A stretch of DNA of 64,000 nt from Crocosphaera sp. UHCC 0190 (GTDB taxonomy: Bacteria > Cyanobacteriota > Cyanobacteriia > Cyanobacteriales > Microcystaceae), in the NCBI RefSeq assembly GCF_034932065.1, contig NZ_JAYGHP010000004.1, forward strand, positions 91,585-155,584. Direction: 5' to 3'. The notes below the pieces were generated by a model. The model was not told the origin of the DNA. It was given only the letters and a program-made list of their open reading frames with translations, and searched no databases. The position numbers and the translations under genes are program-made. Below, one piece after another: positions 1 to 8,594 of the stretch (position 1 is the stretch's first letter; each line of letters begins with the position of its first letter).

Positions 1-687
1 TTTCACCACCTCAGCCCCACCATTGCGCGTCCTTTCCACCAAACGCTCAATAGTAGCTTGGTCCAACAATTCAGGAATAGGAACCCCGTTAACCGTACAG
101 TAACGAGGTAAAGGTAACATCAAGTCCCCATGACCCCCCAAAACCAACGCCGTCACATTGGCCGTTGAGATACCCAATTCCATGGCAATAAAAGTCTGTA
201 AGCGGGAAGAGTCCAAAACCCCGGCCATTCCCATCACCCGTTGGGGAGGCAGTCCCGTCGCCTTCCAAGCCAAATAGGTCATCACATCGAGGGGGTTGGT
301 AATGATAATAAAAATGGCATCAGGAGAGTATTTAATCCCTTGCTGAGCCGCATTAACGACAATTTTGGCATTAATTGCCATTAGGTCATCCCGACTGATA
401 CCAGGGGTTCTGGCTCGCCCTGCGGTAATCACAACGACATCAGATCCTGCTGTCTCCTCATAATTATTCGTGCCAATAACTTTGCTATTATGGGACTCAA
501 TGCCTTGAGCCGCCATTAAATCCAGGGCAATGCCTTGGGGTAAGCCTTCAACAATATCCAGTAACACCACATCGGCTAGATCTTTTTCGGCAATGCGTTG
601 GGCTAAGGTGCGTCCGACATTGCCCGCACCAATGACGGAAACACGAAAGGATTGACAAGGAAGCAGGGAGTCATGGGAGACAGTCAT
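1..687 (-). CDS. mdh: malate dehydrogenase (LDH-like type), 3' part missing
   Basis: I translated this from the minus strand; it starts at the ATG at 687-685 and stays open to the window edge (229 codons seen). It should interconvert malate and oxaloacetate with NAD(H) in the cytoplasm. Visible are the Rossmann motif GAGNVGRTLA near residue 20, the substrate loop GRARTPGISRDDL, and the catalytic-His motif GGHGDLMLPL. The Arg in the mobile loop, where lactate dehydrogenases carry Gln, favours malate over lactate. The gene lies 19 nt downstream of ndhO on the same strand and is probably co-transcribed. The C-terminal third lies outside the window. Confidence 0.93.
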   Translation of the reverse strand, partial: MTVSHDSLLPCQSFRVSVIGAGNVGRTLAQRIAEKDLADVVLLDIVEGLPQGIALDLMAAQGIESHNSKVIGTNNYEETAGSDVVVITAGRARTPGISRDDLMAINAKIVVNAAQQGIKYSPDAIFIIITNPLDVMTYLAWKATGLPPQRVMGMAGVLDSSRLQTFIAMELGISTANVTALVLGGHGDLMLPLPRYCTVNGVPIPELLDQATIERLVERTRNGGAEVVK

Positions 688-706
688 GATTATAGTAAAT
701 TGACGC

Positions 707-925
707 TTATTCTAAAGGTTCTAGTTGGTCGATGCGTAGCCAAACACTGGGGGTAGGGACTGAAAACCTAACTAGGGCGTATTCGTCAGTCAGTTCAAGA
801 ATTTCTCCCTTGGTTTCAAACATATAGGGAGGAAAACGGGTATCACTGGCCTTGGCTTCCAGGCTATTATTTAGCTGTTCTCTTACAGCGCGAACTAATG
901 CACCTTTTTTTATTTTAGCTGCCAT
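707..925 (-). CDS. ndhO: NAD(P)H-quinone oxidoreductase subunit O
   Basis: A 72-residue protein that matches cyanobacterial NdhO along its length: it begins MAAKIKKGALVR, contains SLEAKASDTRFP and ends VWLRIDQLEPLE. NdhO is a small peripheral subunit of the thylakoid NDH-1 complex, which serves cyclic electron flow, respiration and CO2 uptake, and is found only in oxygenic phototrophs. It is therefore also a lineage marker. It precedes mdh and is divergent from pepA, so the 200 bp between ndhO and pepA should hold both promoters. Confidence 0.95.
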   Translation of the reverse strand: MAAKIKKGALVRAVREQLNNSLEAKASDTRFPPYMFETKGEILELTDEYALVRFSVPTPSVWLRIDQLEPLE

Positions 926-1124
926 GATGGTTCATTATGGGAATTTTCCTTACTAAGTTTCGATTGTACACGCAATCTCTAGACAAGGTTCCTTAAAAAT
1001 TTGTAATTTTTTGAGTCAGATGCCTTCTTCCTCCTGCCTCTAAATCATTAAGTATTTTTGTTCTGATGCAAGATCTCAGTTAAAATGAGAAACGGACATT
1101 CTAACGAGACACTTGAGAATATAC

Positions 1125-2597
1125 ATGGATATTCGTGGGACAGATACCCCCTTATTAGACTGGAGTGGAGATGCACTCGCTCTTGGTTTATTTGAAAATG
1201 CCACAGAGATAACGGGAGAATTAAAGCAGTTAGACGAAAAACTGGGGAGAACTCTACAAGAATTAATTACAGAAGCAGAATTTGAAGGAAAATCTGGGAC
1301 TAGCGCAGTCACTCGCGTTGGTGGTCAGAGTTCTGTCCGTAAAATCATTTTAGTCGGTTTAGGCAAAGCGGATGAGCTAAAATCAAACACCCTGCGCTTA
1401 GGGGCAGCAGCGATCGTCCGTTTAGCCAAAAAAGAGAAAGTCAAAACCCTAGCCATCAGTTTACCCTTGGTGAATGATGATGCAGCAACCACCACGGCTG
1501 CGATCGCCGAAGGGTTAATCTTACCCTTACATCAAGATAACCGCTTCAAGTCCGAACCCGAAGACAAACCCATGAAACTAGAAACCGTAGACATTTTAGG
1601 GGTGGGGGAACAAGGGGAAACCATTAAACGGGCCCAAATTGTTTGTTCTGGGGTCATTTTAGCCAGGGAATTAGTAGCGGCCCCTGCTAATAGCGTAACT
1701 CCTGTTACCTTTGCTGAAACTGCCCAAAAAATCGCCACAGACTACGGGTTAGGAATCGAAATTTTAGAACAAGAAGACTGTGAAAAGTTAGGCATGGGGG
1801 CATTTTTAGGGGTTGCCAAAGCTTCTGATTTACCGCCTAAATTCATTCATTTAACCTATAAACCAGCAGCAACCCCCAAACGCAAAGTCGCTATTGTGGG
1901 TAAAAGTCTAACCTTTGACTCTGGGGGTTTAAACCTGAAAGTGTCAGGGAGTGGCATTGAAACCATGAAAATGGACATGGGAGGTGGGGCCGCGACTTTG
2001 GGGGCCGCCCAAGCGATCGCCCAATTAAAGCCCGATGTAGAGGTGCATTTTGTTTGTGCAGCTACGGAAAATATGATCAGTGGGCGGGCCCTGCACCCTG
2101 GGGATGTTTTAACTGCTTCAAACGGCAAAACTATCGAAGTTAATAATACTGATGCTGAGGGACGGTTAACCTTGGCTGATGCTTTGGTATTTGCCGAAAA
2201 ATTAGAAGTTGATGCGATCGTAGATTTAGCTACTCTTACCGGGGCCTGTATTGTTGCTTTAGGAGACAATATTTCTGGGTTATGGAGTACAGATGATAAT
2301 TTAGCCGGAGAAATTAAAGCCGCAGCAGAAGCAGCCGGGGAAAAGTTCTGGGAAATGCCCTTAGAAGAAAAGTATTTTGAGGGGTTAAAATCTCCCATTG
2401 CAGATATGAAAAATACGGGGCCAAGGGCCGGGGGTTCGATTACGGCTGCGTTATTTTTAAAGCAGTTTATTAAGGAGACTCCTTGGGCCCATTTAGATGT
2501 GGCCGGGCCAGTTTGGGGTGACAAGGAAAATGGGGTTAATAATGCAGGGGCGACGGGTTTTCCGGTGCGTACCCTGGTTAATTGGGTGTTAAGTTAA
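1125..2597 (+). CDS. pepA: leucyl aminopeptidase (M17)
   Basis: A cytosolic M17 metallo-aminopeptidase that removes N-terminal residues from peptides. The catalytic C-terminal domain is intact: K260 and D265 in [15 protein letters not shown]284 in [10 protein letters not shown], and the signature NTDAEGRL at 341-348, which supplies Asp and Glu metal ligands. The N-terminal macro-like domain covers about residues 1-160. I prefer the ATG at 1125 (MDIRGTDTP, 490 aa) to a TTG four codons upstream, because cyanobacterial homologues begin at this sequence. A TAAAAT -10-like hexamer lies about 40 nt upstream. The gene is monocistronic, with a palindromic repeat after it. Confidence 0.95.
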   Translation: MDIRGTDTPLLDWSGDALALGLFENATEITGELKQLDEKLGRTLQELITEAEFEGKSGTSAVTRVGGQSSVRKIILVGLGKADELKSNTLRLGAAAIVRLAKKEKVKTLAISLPLVNDDAATTTAAIAEGLILPLHQDNRFKSEPEDKPMKLETVDILGVGEQGETIKRAQIVCSGVILARELVAAPANSVTPVTFAETAQKIATDYGLGIEILEQEDCEKLGMGAFLGVAKASDLPPKFIHLTYKPAATPKRKVAIVGKSLTFDSGGLNLKVSGSGIETMKMDMGGGAATLGAAQAIAQLKPDVEVHFVCAATENMISGRALHPGDVLTASNGKTIEVNNTDAEGRLTLADALVFAEKLEVDAIVDLATLTGACIVALGDNISGLWSTDDNLAGEIKAAAEAAGEKFWEMPLEEKYFEGLKSPIADMKNTGPRAGGSITAALFLKQFIKETPWAHLDVAGPVWGDKENGVNNAGATGFPVRTLVNWVLS

Positions 2598-2624
2598 TAC
2601 AGAAGGTGGGAGTGTCAAATTGTA

Positions 2625-2651
2625 GGTTGGGTTGAGGTAACGAAACCCAAC
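2625..2651. repeat. palindromic repeat, GTTGGGTT...AAACCCAAC
   Basis: Inverted arms GTTGGGTT and AAACCCAAC enclose gaggtaacg, 28 nt after the pepA stop. It could act as a transcription stop between convergent pepA and the gene at 2669. It is a dispersed cyanobacterial type. Confidence 0.6.
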
Positions 2652-2668
2652 ATTTCTCACCAACAATC

Positions 2669-2863
2669 TTAATTTTTCTGAAAGCGGCGATGTTGTTCAA
2701 GCAATGTAGAAAACTCCTCAGCATTTACTGATCCATATAATTCGTTTTTAGGTTGAGCATCAACACGATCCATTAATGCTTGAAATGCTGCTTGATCACC
2801 TCGATTTTCTAGAACATATTTTTTCAGTTCTTCCATGGTCATCATTTGAAACTTAGATTTCAT
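2669..2863 (-). CDS. small DUF6887-like protein
   Basis: A 64-residue protein beginning MKSKFQMMTMEELKKYV. It resembles the small cyanobacterial family I recall as DUF6887 (MTMEELKxYVLxxRxDxxAF followed by an acidic/charged tail). I chose the ATG at 2863 because it overlaps the end of the upstream partner frame (ATGAAATCTAA), a typical coupling arrangement; an upstream ATG at 2899 would overlap more. In other genomes these genes usually travel with a DUF6888 gene, and a damaged one is present here. The function is unknown; a toxin-antitoxin-like role has been suspected only from the two-gene layout. Confidence 0.55.
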   Translation of the reverse strand: MKSKFQMMTMEELKKYVLENRGDQAAFQALMDRVDAQPKNELYGSVNAEEFSTLLEQHRRFQKN

Positions 2864-3035
2864 TAACAAATCTCCAATTTCCATTAGGGTAAATCTCAAT
2901 CAAAATTTACTCTCCGGTTATAATTATTGCATTTCCAGTCCTCTGATCTAAACGTACCATATCCACAGAAAGGTACATACTTGTGAGGTTCTGACAAAGC
3001 TCGAAGCATCGAAACGCCTGTTGAGTTGTTGGCAA
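2853..3035 (-). pseudogene. DUF6888-like gene with an in-frame TAA
   Basis: Reading from TTG at 3035 the frame gives LPTTQQAFRCFELCQNLT, then MYLSVDMVRLDQRTG, NAIIITGE, a TAA at 2909-2907, and continues ILIEIYPNGNWRFVNEI to a second TAA at 2855-2853. Both halves fit the small family I recall as DUF6888 (MPTxxQA.., VRLDxRTG, EIYPxGxWxF). The first stop sits where homologues usually have Glu, so GAA to TAA is the simplest explanation. A G-rich Shine-Dalgarno-like stretch precedes the TTG. The gene is either a 42-residue truncated protein or dead. Its distal end overlaps the next gene's start by 11 nt. Confidence 0.55.
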
Positions 3036-3153
3036 ATATTCCGCCCCCCTTGACTATAACTTAATTTATCTCACGATACAGTGCGATCTGCTCCGCAGTG
3101 CCTTCGGCAACGCCGATTTTGTAGTGGGTTGTTTCAACTAAATTGGTGCATTA

Positions 3154-3178
3154 GTAGAGTGGGCATTGCCCACCCTAC
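3154..3178. repeat. GTAG-ended palindrome (core GTGGGCATTGCCCAC)
   Basis: A 25-nt palindrome beginning GTAG and ending CCCTAC, directly downstream of the VKOR gene stop. It has the same core as the copy at 21241. Confidence 0.7.
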
Positions 3179-3183
3179 AATAA

Positions 3184-4161
3184 TTAACGGCCAGGCATCG
3201 TGTATTTAAAGTTCGTTGGTCCCGTATAACCAGAAACTTTGGCCAATTTTTCAGGAAGTTGGGCTCCTGAGAGTCTTTCTCCCTTAATATCCCAAGTAGG
3301 AAAAGATTCAATTTTAGCCGCCGCACAAGCATCAGGCTGAGGATTTTTCCCTCTGGGATCACATTCAATATACGTTATTTCTTGGACTGCTGCTTCTCCC
3401 AATAACTGTTTTTGTTCATAACAGTGGGGACACCAAAAGGCCCCATACATTTTGCCTCCAACCTTAGTGAGATTTTGGGCTAAAGCAATTTCTGCTTCCC
3501 CTGACTCTGTAGTGATTTTCCAACCATCAGGAGGCTGAGGGGCAGTAGTTGTTGTTTCAATGGGTAAACGTCCTTCAGCCGTTGGCCCGTTAACATTAGC
3601 ATAAACTCCCAAGGTTCCGACTAAGGTAATCATCGCAACGACAATGGGAATAAAAAAGATTTGACCCACTTCTTCCCATTCTCGACCAAAAATACTTAAT
3701 CCCATTAAACTAAGGGAGAAGATAGCAGATCCAATACAGTAATAACAAACAGACTGCAATTCAGTGGCTAAAATATACATTAAATAGCCACTAAAAACCG
3801 CCATAGAAGTTCCCCCTGCTAAGAGGAATAACCATGTCCACTCATCTAATTGTTTTCTGAAACTTTTATTACTTTCCGGTTTAATTAATAAAGGCCCCAA
3901 GGCAGCCGTGGCCATACTACTATAAGCAAGAAACCCAAATAAACTTAAGGGTAAGCCAAAAACAAGGGCATAGGGACTATCAAGAACACTTTTACATCCA
4001 GAGACGAAGTTTTCCGCATCTCCGGCCCCACAGGCTACTTCCCCCCCACTTAGTTTCGTAATGGTGAGATAGGCGGTTAGAATCGCCCCCGCAATGGCGA
4101 TCGCACCGATGATCGGACGGGACCAACGATAAATCCAAGGAACAGAACGTCTACGACTCAT
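3184..4161 (-). CDS. VKOR-thioredoxin fusion, disulfide-bond-forming membrane protein
   Basis: A 325-residue membrane protein with an N-terminal vitamin K epoxide reductase domain of four or five helices (about 15-185) and a lumenal/periplasmic thioredoxin-like domain (about 215-325). All redox motifs are present: loop cysteines C44 and C56, the quinone-side pair CYYC (139-142), and WCPHC (243-247) in the Trx domain. In cyanobacteria and chloroplasts (LTO1) this fusion passes electrons from lumenal thiols to quinone and so makes disulfides needed for photosystem assembly. It lies 49 bp upstream-to-downstream of btpA on the same strand, and both have photosystem-biogenesis roles. Confidence 0.9.
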   Translation of the reverse strand: MSRRRSVPWIYRWSRPIIGAIAIAGAILTAYLTITKLSGGEVACGAGDAENFVSGCKSVLDSPYALVFGLPLSLFGFLAYSSMATAALGPLLIKPESNKSFRKQLDEWTWLFLLAGGTSMAVFSGYLMYILATELQSVCYYCIGSAIFSLSLMGLSIFGREWEEVGQIFFIPIVVAMITLVGTLGVYANVNGPTAEGRLPIETTTTAPQPPDGWKITTESGEAEIALAQNLTKVGGKMYGAFWCPHCYEQKQLLGEAAVQEITYIECDPRGKNPQPDACAAAKIESFPTWDIKGERLSGAQLPEKLAKVSGYTGPTNFKYTMPGR

Positions 4162-4210
4162 AATAGTTACGATTTAGCAAATCATCATTACTGCTGATTT
4201 TAGCAAGGTC

Positions 4211-5059
4211 TTACGTTGTCAGTTTGAGAGGTTGCTGAGATTTTGATTTTTCTTTAGATGCACTCACTTGTTGGGCCGCTTCTACAAATTGGGCCACCCG
4301 AATGGGATCAATGGGTTCGCTGATTTTGCCATGACGTTTCAGGGAACTGGCCACAATTACCCCATCTGCTGCGGTCATTAATTGTTCAATATTATCCCAA
4401 TTAGCCCCACTCCCAATAAAGACAGGGGTTCCTTTAGCAGCGGCCACAGCTAATTCTAAGTCTTCGAGACTGGGGGGACTACCTGTGGCCCACCCTGAGA
4501 GAATGACCCCATCAGCAAGTCCTCGTTCAATGGTATCTTGAACTGCTGTGGTTAAGTTGGGAGTTCCTAAGGGTCGGGCGTGTTTGACTAAAACATCGGC
4601 TAAAATGGCCACGTCGGCAGCTAATTCCCGGCGATACTTTAGTAATTCATGGGCCCGCCCTTCAATTAACCCTTGATCGGTGGCCATAATGCCCGTTAAG
4701 ACGTTGACACGGATAAATTGGGCATTAATCGTAGACGCGATCGCCATCGCCCCTAATGCGTCATTTCTTAGCAAGTTAATGCCCACAGGAACCACCACCA
4801 GGTTTTTGATGCGATCGACAATTAAGGTCATGGCACTAATTACGGCCGGATCTACCCGATCTTTGGTAAAGGGGGCATCAAAGAAGTTTTCGACAATAAT
4901 ACCATTTACCCCCCCTGCGGCCAGGGCGGTGGCTTCTTGTTCAGCCCGTTCAATGACTGCTGTTAAACTGCCTCCCCAACGGGCAGAAGTGGGCAGGGGT
5001 AAGAGGTGAACGACACCAATAATTGGGTTTGTCGTGTTGAATGTTTGAGTCAAGTCCAC
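4211..5059 (-). CDS. btpA: BtpA family photosystem I biogenesis protein
   Basis: A 282-residue TIM-barrel-like protein with the BtpA hallmarks IIGVVHLLPLP near the N-terminus, GGVNGIIVENFFDAPF, and the C-terminal SGANWDNIEQLMTAADGVIV segment. BtpA is a peripheral thylakoid protein needed to stabilise photosystem I reaction-centre proteins, especially in the cold; homologues outside phototrophs exist with unknown roles. The C-terminal 20 residues are Ser/Lys/Gln-rich and variable. Gene order with the VKOR fusion downstream suggests a two-gene transcript starting in the long spacer at 5060-5535. Confidence 0.9.
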   Translation of the reverse strand: MDLTQTFNTTNPIIGVVHLLPLPTSARWGGSLTAVIERAEQEATALAAGGVNGIIVENFFDAPFTKDRVDPAVISAMTLIVDRIKNLVVVPVGINLLRNDALGAMAIASTINAQFIRVNVLTGIMATDQGLIEGRAHELLKYRRELAADVAILADVLVKHARPLGTPNLTTAVQDTIERGLADGVILSGWATGSPPSLEDLELAVAAAKGTPVFIGSGANWDNIEQLMTAADGVIVASSLKRHGKISEPIDPIRVAQFVEAAQQVSASKEKSKSQQPLKLTT

Positions 5060-5160
5060 TGAATCTACCTAATGGTCGACTACGGTTGATGCCGTCTGAA
5101 TTGAGAACCAACTACAAATTGTATCTTAATTGGGAACCGATCAAGAAGTCAGAAGTTGTC

Positions 5161-5220
5161 GGGGCGGGTTTTTGTCGAAAATCGATGATTCTCACCAATC
5201 GGTTAAATTAACTCGCCCGC
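5161..5220. repeat. GGGGCGGG repeat, copy A (long form)
   Basis: Sixty bases starting GGGGCGGGTTTTTGT and ending AACTCGCCCGC, with imperfect inverted ends. It is closely similar along its whole length to 43183-43240. It lies in the 476-bp spacer between btpA and the next gene, where I see no other gene. Confidence 0.7.
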
Positions 5221-5456
5221 ATAAAAGTCAGACGTTAATTTTTGATGATAAGTCTAAGCTGAAAACGCCTTATTATCTTGAGCAAATAACCAGTCTAAAT
5301 TAGCTTTAATCATTAATTTTGTCTGATGGTTTCTTGGAGGTGCTTGTCTGATTTTAGCTTCATAACTCTTGCACTACAGTAGGCCAATGCACTACCCACC
5401 TTATCCCTTTTCAACTTTAATCGTTCAATAATCTATATTTTGAATTAAATATTATT

Positions 5457-5494
5457 AAAATACTTGACTTCCCCCCCCTTGTGCTATGGTTGCG
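5457..5494 (+). promoter_or_regulatory. C-tract promoter box of a PEP-CTERM gene
   Basis: AAAATACTTGACTT is followed by eight C, then TTGTGCTATGGTTGCG. TTGACT could be a -35 element and TATGGT (15 nt further) a -10 element, 45 nt before the start codon. The same string, with ten C, stands before the PEP-CTERM gene at 30104. Confidence 0.55.
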
Positions 5495-5535
5495 GCGTTG
5501 ATGTCAAATTTTCTAAATTTAATCGTTTTTGAGAA

Positions 5536-6279
5536 ATGAGAAAATCTTTGAACCTAACTTTAGCTGGCGTGATTTTAGGGACAAGCACACCTCTGTTATT
5601 AGCTGGAGAAACTTTAGCAGCTACCCTACCTAATTTAGCCCCAGGTTCCCAGTTTCGCTACGTCTTTGTGACTTCTGAAACTCGTGATCCTAGCAGCACT
5701 GACATTTCCGACTATAATACTTTTGTCAATAATGTTGCTGTTCTAGGGACTGAAACTAGCAATATTCAGGGAGATTGGAAAGCGATTGTTTCTACGGCTA
5801 CTACCAATGCTAAGGTTAATACTAATACCCTTGGAGATGCTGGAGTTCCTATCTTTCGAGTTGATGGGGTAAAAGTCGCTGATGACTATAGTGATTTGTG
5901 GGATTTTAGTATAGATAATCCCATCAACATTACTGAAAATGGCGTTGTAGGAGGCACGTTTTTCGTATATACAGGCTCTCCCGACATCTTGGTATAAAAT
6001 GTATAATCAGCTACAATACTTAAGATGGTGGGTTACGACGCGGATTAAAACTTATTAGTTTTTCATCAAAATCATAGCCGCGTCTAACCCACCCTACGAA
6101 TTATAAGCTTTACTTATCACCACAAGTACGGGAGAGCCTCCCTGTATGCCATCTCTTCTATTCAAGAGGTTCCAGCAGCAGTTCCCGAACCCTTAACTAT
6201 TTTAGGTGCAGGAACGGCTGTTGCCTTTGGTTCTGCTTTCAAAAGAAAATTGTCTCAAAAGCCGGCGAAACGAAGTTAA
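5536..6279 (+). pseudogene. PEP-CTERM secreted protein, interrupted by a 165-bp insertion
   Basis: The 5' part encodes a signal peptide (hydrophobic LTLAGVILGTSTPLLLAG, cleavage after GETLAA) and a body starting GSQFRYVFVTSETRDPSSTD, typical of a cyanobacterial family of exosortase substrates. The frame runs into a miniature element at 5974 and stops at 5995-5997. On the other side of the element, from 6139, the same frame resumes with SLYAISSIQEVPAAVPEP and the PEP-CTERM anchor: VPEP, a hydrophobic stretch LTILGAGTAVAFGSAF, and basic KRKLSQKPAKRS before TAA. Removing the 165 bp restores one open frame of about 192 codons. The current product lacks its sorting signal and would be released instead of processed by exosortase. 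Confidence 0.75.
5974..6138. mobile_element. miniature element (MITE-like), copy 1
   Basis: A 165-bp element with terminal inverted repeats GGCTCTCCCG and CGGGAGAGCC. Inside is a long hairpin: GGTGGGTTACGACGCGG (6027) pairs with CCGCGTCTAACCCACC (6078). No coding capacity. The left 19 nt and right 27 nt are nearly identical to the element at 26906-27060. No clear target-site duplication is visible here. Confidence 0.7.
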
Positions 6280-6344
6280 TTATCATAATTCGTGGGCATA
6301 ACGGTATTATCTTTGTACAAGTTTGATGATTGCTGTTTCTGATG

Positions 6345-6372
6345 GTAGGGGTCAATGGCCGTTGACCCCTAC
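6345..6372. repeat. 28-nt GTAGG palindrome
   Basis: Near-perfect palindrome GTAGGGGTCAATG/GCCGTTGACCCCTAC in the spacer before the gene at 6433. The core is close to those at 50132 and 51403. Confidence 0.7.
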
Positions 6373-6432
6373 AAGGTTTAGGAAGATAATAAAGTTAGTT
6401 CCCTAGCAATATTTCAGATAGGAGTTTAACTG

Positions 6433-6726
6433 ATGAGTCAAACACCCATCACTGTGACTTACTCGTTAGAAGAAATTTTAAAGGAGATCAACGGTAAATT
6501 AGACACCCTTCAAAAAGATGTTAATGATCTCAAAATAGGACAAGTGAGATTAGAAGAAAAATTAACAGGAGAAATCAAAGCCCTTGATATAGAAGTCAAA
6601 GGAATTAATAAGAGATTGGATAGCCAAGAGTTTATCAATCGTTCTGTGGCAGTTGGCTTTATTTTAGCGATTGGGACAGGGATAATTAAACTATTCTTCC
6701 CAAACTTTCCTAACTTACCCCATTAA
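6433..6726 (+). CDS. small coiled-coil protein with C-terminal membrane anchor
   Basis: A 97-residue protein. Residues 10-65 are a charged coiled coil (EEILKEINGKLDTLQKDVND, then heptads through KGINKRLDSQEF), followed by one membrane segment VAVGFILAIGTGIIKLFF and a short Pro/Asn tail. Similar small proteins beginning MxQTPITVTYSLEE are common in cyanobacteria; their function is not known. A GGAG-like ribosome site (ataggagttt) lies before the ATG. It is convergent with ychF. Confidence 0.75.
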   Translation: MSQTPITVTYSLEEILKEINGKLDTLQKDVNDLKIGQVRLEEKLTGEIKALDIEVKGINKRLDSQEFINRSVAVGFILAIGTGIIKLFFPNFPNLPH

Positions 6727-6781
6727 TTAAGACTTTCCCTCGTTAATAATTAATGATCACCAGTGTATTTCTCTACTGTGA

Positions 6782-7873
6782 TCAAACATTAAACCTAAAT
6801 AACATCACATCTCCTTCTTTAACGACATATTCTTTACCCTCGCTACGCACTAAGCCTTTTTCTTTCGCAACCGTCATGGTTTTACAAACAACTAAATCAT
6901 CATAAGCGACGGTTTCAGCGCGAATAAATCCCCGTTCAAAATCCGTATGAATAACTCCTGCTGCTTGGGGTGCTTTCATCCCTGCATGAATTGTCCAAGC
7001 GCGAGTTTCTTGGGGGCCAGTGGTTAAATAAGTCCTTAAACCCAATAATTCATAAGTTGCTCTAATTAAGGATTTTAAACCCCCTTCTTTGACTCCTAAT
7101 GCTTCTAAATAATCCGCTTTTTCTTCGTCGGGAATTTCTACTAATTCTGATTCTACTTGAGCAGAAACAATGACAACTTTTGCCTTATCAATAGCGGCAA
7201 TTTTTTTGACTTCCTCTACCCAATCATTCCCTGTAGCTAAGTCATCTTCTGACACATTAGCAGCATAAATAATCGGTTTACGGGTGAGAAGTTCCAAGGG
7301 TTTAATTAATTCGTCTTCTTCTTCTGTTAACTCAACATGACGGGCCCCAATTCCTTCATTCAGCGCAGCGACAATCTTCTCTAATGCGGGTATTTCTTCT
7401 TGGCCTTCTTTTTTGCCCTTAACTTGTTTTCTCACCCGTTCTAGGCGTTTTTCGGCTTGATATAGGTCAGCTAAGGCAAGCTCTAAATTGATGACTTCGA
7501 TGTCTCTAGTGGGGTCAACGGAACCGGAAACGTGAATAATATCATCATCATCGAAACAGCGCACGACGTGAACAATAGCATCTACTTCCCGTATATTAGC
7601 TAAGAATTGGTTGCCTAAACCTTCTCCTTGACTTGCGCCTTTAACTAATCCGGCAATATCCACAAATTCCATGCGGGTAGGGACAATTTTCTCTGATTTT
7701 GAAAGTTCTGCTAGGATGGTTAATCTTTCGTCAGGAACAGCGACAACCCCCACATTCGGTTCTATGGTACAAAAGGGGAAGTTAGCAGCCTCTGCCTTGG
7801 CATTGGCAACTAGGGCGTTAAATAGGGTCGATTTACCGACATTGGGCAGTCCAACTATTCCAGCTTTTAGCAT
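6782..7873 (-). CDS. ychF: redox-responsive ribosome-binding ATPase YchF
   Basis: A 363-residue Obg-family P-loop protein of normal length. Visible motifs are G1 GLPNVGKST (8-16), G3 DIAGLVKGAS, and the NVSEDD motif that replaces NKxD and gives YchF its ATP rather than GTP preference. A helical coiled-coil region follows (about 125-200), then the C-terminal TGS domain with the typical end EKGLVRSEGKEYVVKEGDVMLFRFNV in part. YchF binds the 70S ribosome and modulates oxidative-stress responses. It is a stand-alone gene. Confidence 0.95.
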   Translation of the reverse strand: MLKAGIVGLPNVGKSTLFNALVANAKAEAANFPFCTIEPNVGVVAVPDERLTILAELSKSEKIVPTRMEFVDIAGLVKGASQGEGLGNQFLANIREVDAIVHVVRCFDDDDIIHVSGSVDPTRDIEVINLELALADLYQAEKRLERVRKQVKGKKEGQEEIPALEKIVAALNEGIGARHVELTEEEDELIKPLELLTRKPIIYAANVSEDDLATGNDWVEEVKKIAAIDKAKVVIVSAQVESELVEIPDEEKADYLEALGVKEGGLKSLIRATYELLGLRTYLTTGPQETRAWTIHAGMKAPQAAGVIHTDFERGFIRAETVAYDDLVVCKTMTVAKEKGLVRSEGKEYVVKEGDVMLFRFNV

Positions 7874-7951
7874 TTATCGCTTATTCATGATCAATGAGTC
7901 CTTATTCATTATCAGTGATCAATGAAAAATAATCAATTTACCTATTGTCTT

Positions 7952-8442
7952 TTAAGAATTAATTGCTTGACGATAAGCACGAACCATTTGCGGTTCTTCA
8001 GCAGGATCAATATATTCGGCTAATTTATTCAAATCAAGTTCAGATAATAATTGACTTTGCGATGTTTCTTGATACCCTTCATCGGTATTAATCAACTGAT
8101 AAAGGGTAAATTTACCCCCTTGCCAAAATAATACTTCAGGAACGCTTCTTTTTTATAAGTTGCTGAACCACACCCGTATAAATCAATCTCTTTTTCTAGG
8201 GCATAAATTTCAATTAAACGTCCAATCAGCGTTTTGATCATTTCATCTTCTGGAGAATTGGTCATAATTTCAAGATTTCCTTCCAGATAACTTAAACGCA
8301 CTAATGGTTTATGATTGAACATTTGTACAAGATTTTCGTATTCTTCCCAAGTCATATTGCTTAAGTGAATACGGGGTTCTGCTATAATCGAATTGAAAAG
8401 TTTTTCTAGATCCGATGTTGCAATATCTAAGGTAACTTTCAT
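7952..8442 (-). pseudogene. Uma2-family (DUF820) nuclease-like gene with internal deletion
   Basis: The N-terminal half reads LSNMTWEEYENLVQ, RLSYLEGNLEIMTNSPEDE, GCGSATYKKEA and then changes frame at about 8140. The other frame continues with the family's C-terminus, SVPEVLFWQGGKFTLYQL and QLLSELDLNKLAEYIDP, ending RQAINS. Intact Uma2 proteins carry some 50-70 residues between the YKKE and VPEV motifs, including the DIVIEV core, and these are missing. So the gene has both an internal deletion and a frameshift. The predicted stop within the first frame lies at 8092. Confidence 0.7.
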
Positions 8443-8594
8443 ACTTGTTTTCTGTTAAAAATGATTCTTGATGATTCAATCATGATAACGGGAAAATTTT
8501 CAGAACCAAAATTTAGGTTGTAGCGATCGCATCTCTGAAAAAAGTCCCCTCACTATCTTTCAGTCTATAATCCCACAAAATAGGTAGTTTTGCG

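Noticed and set aside
1856..2524. 222-codon minus-strand open frame inside pepA
   Set aside because: It is the antisense of a well-conserved aminopeptidase; its product has no recognisable domain and no ribosome site.
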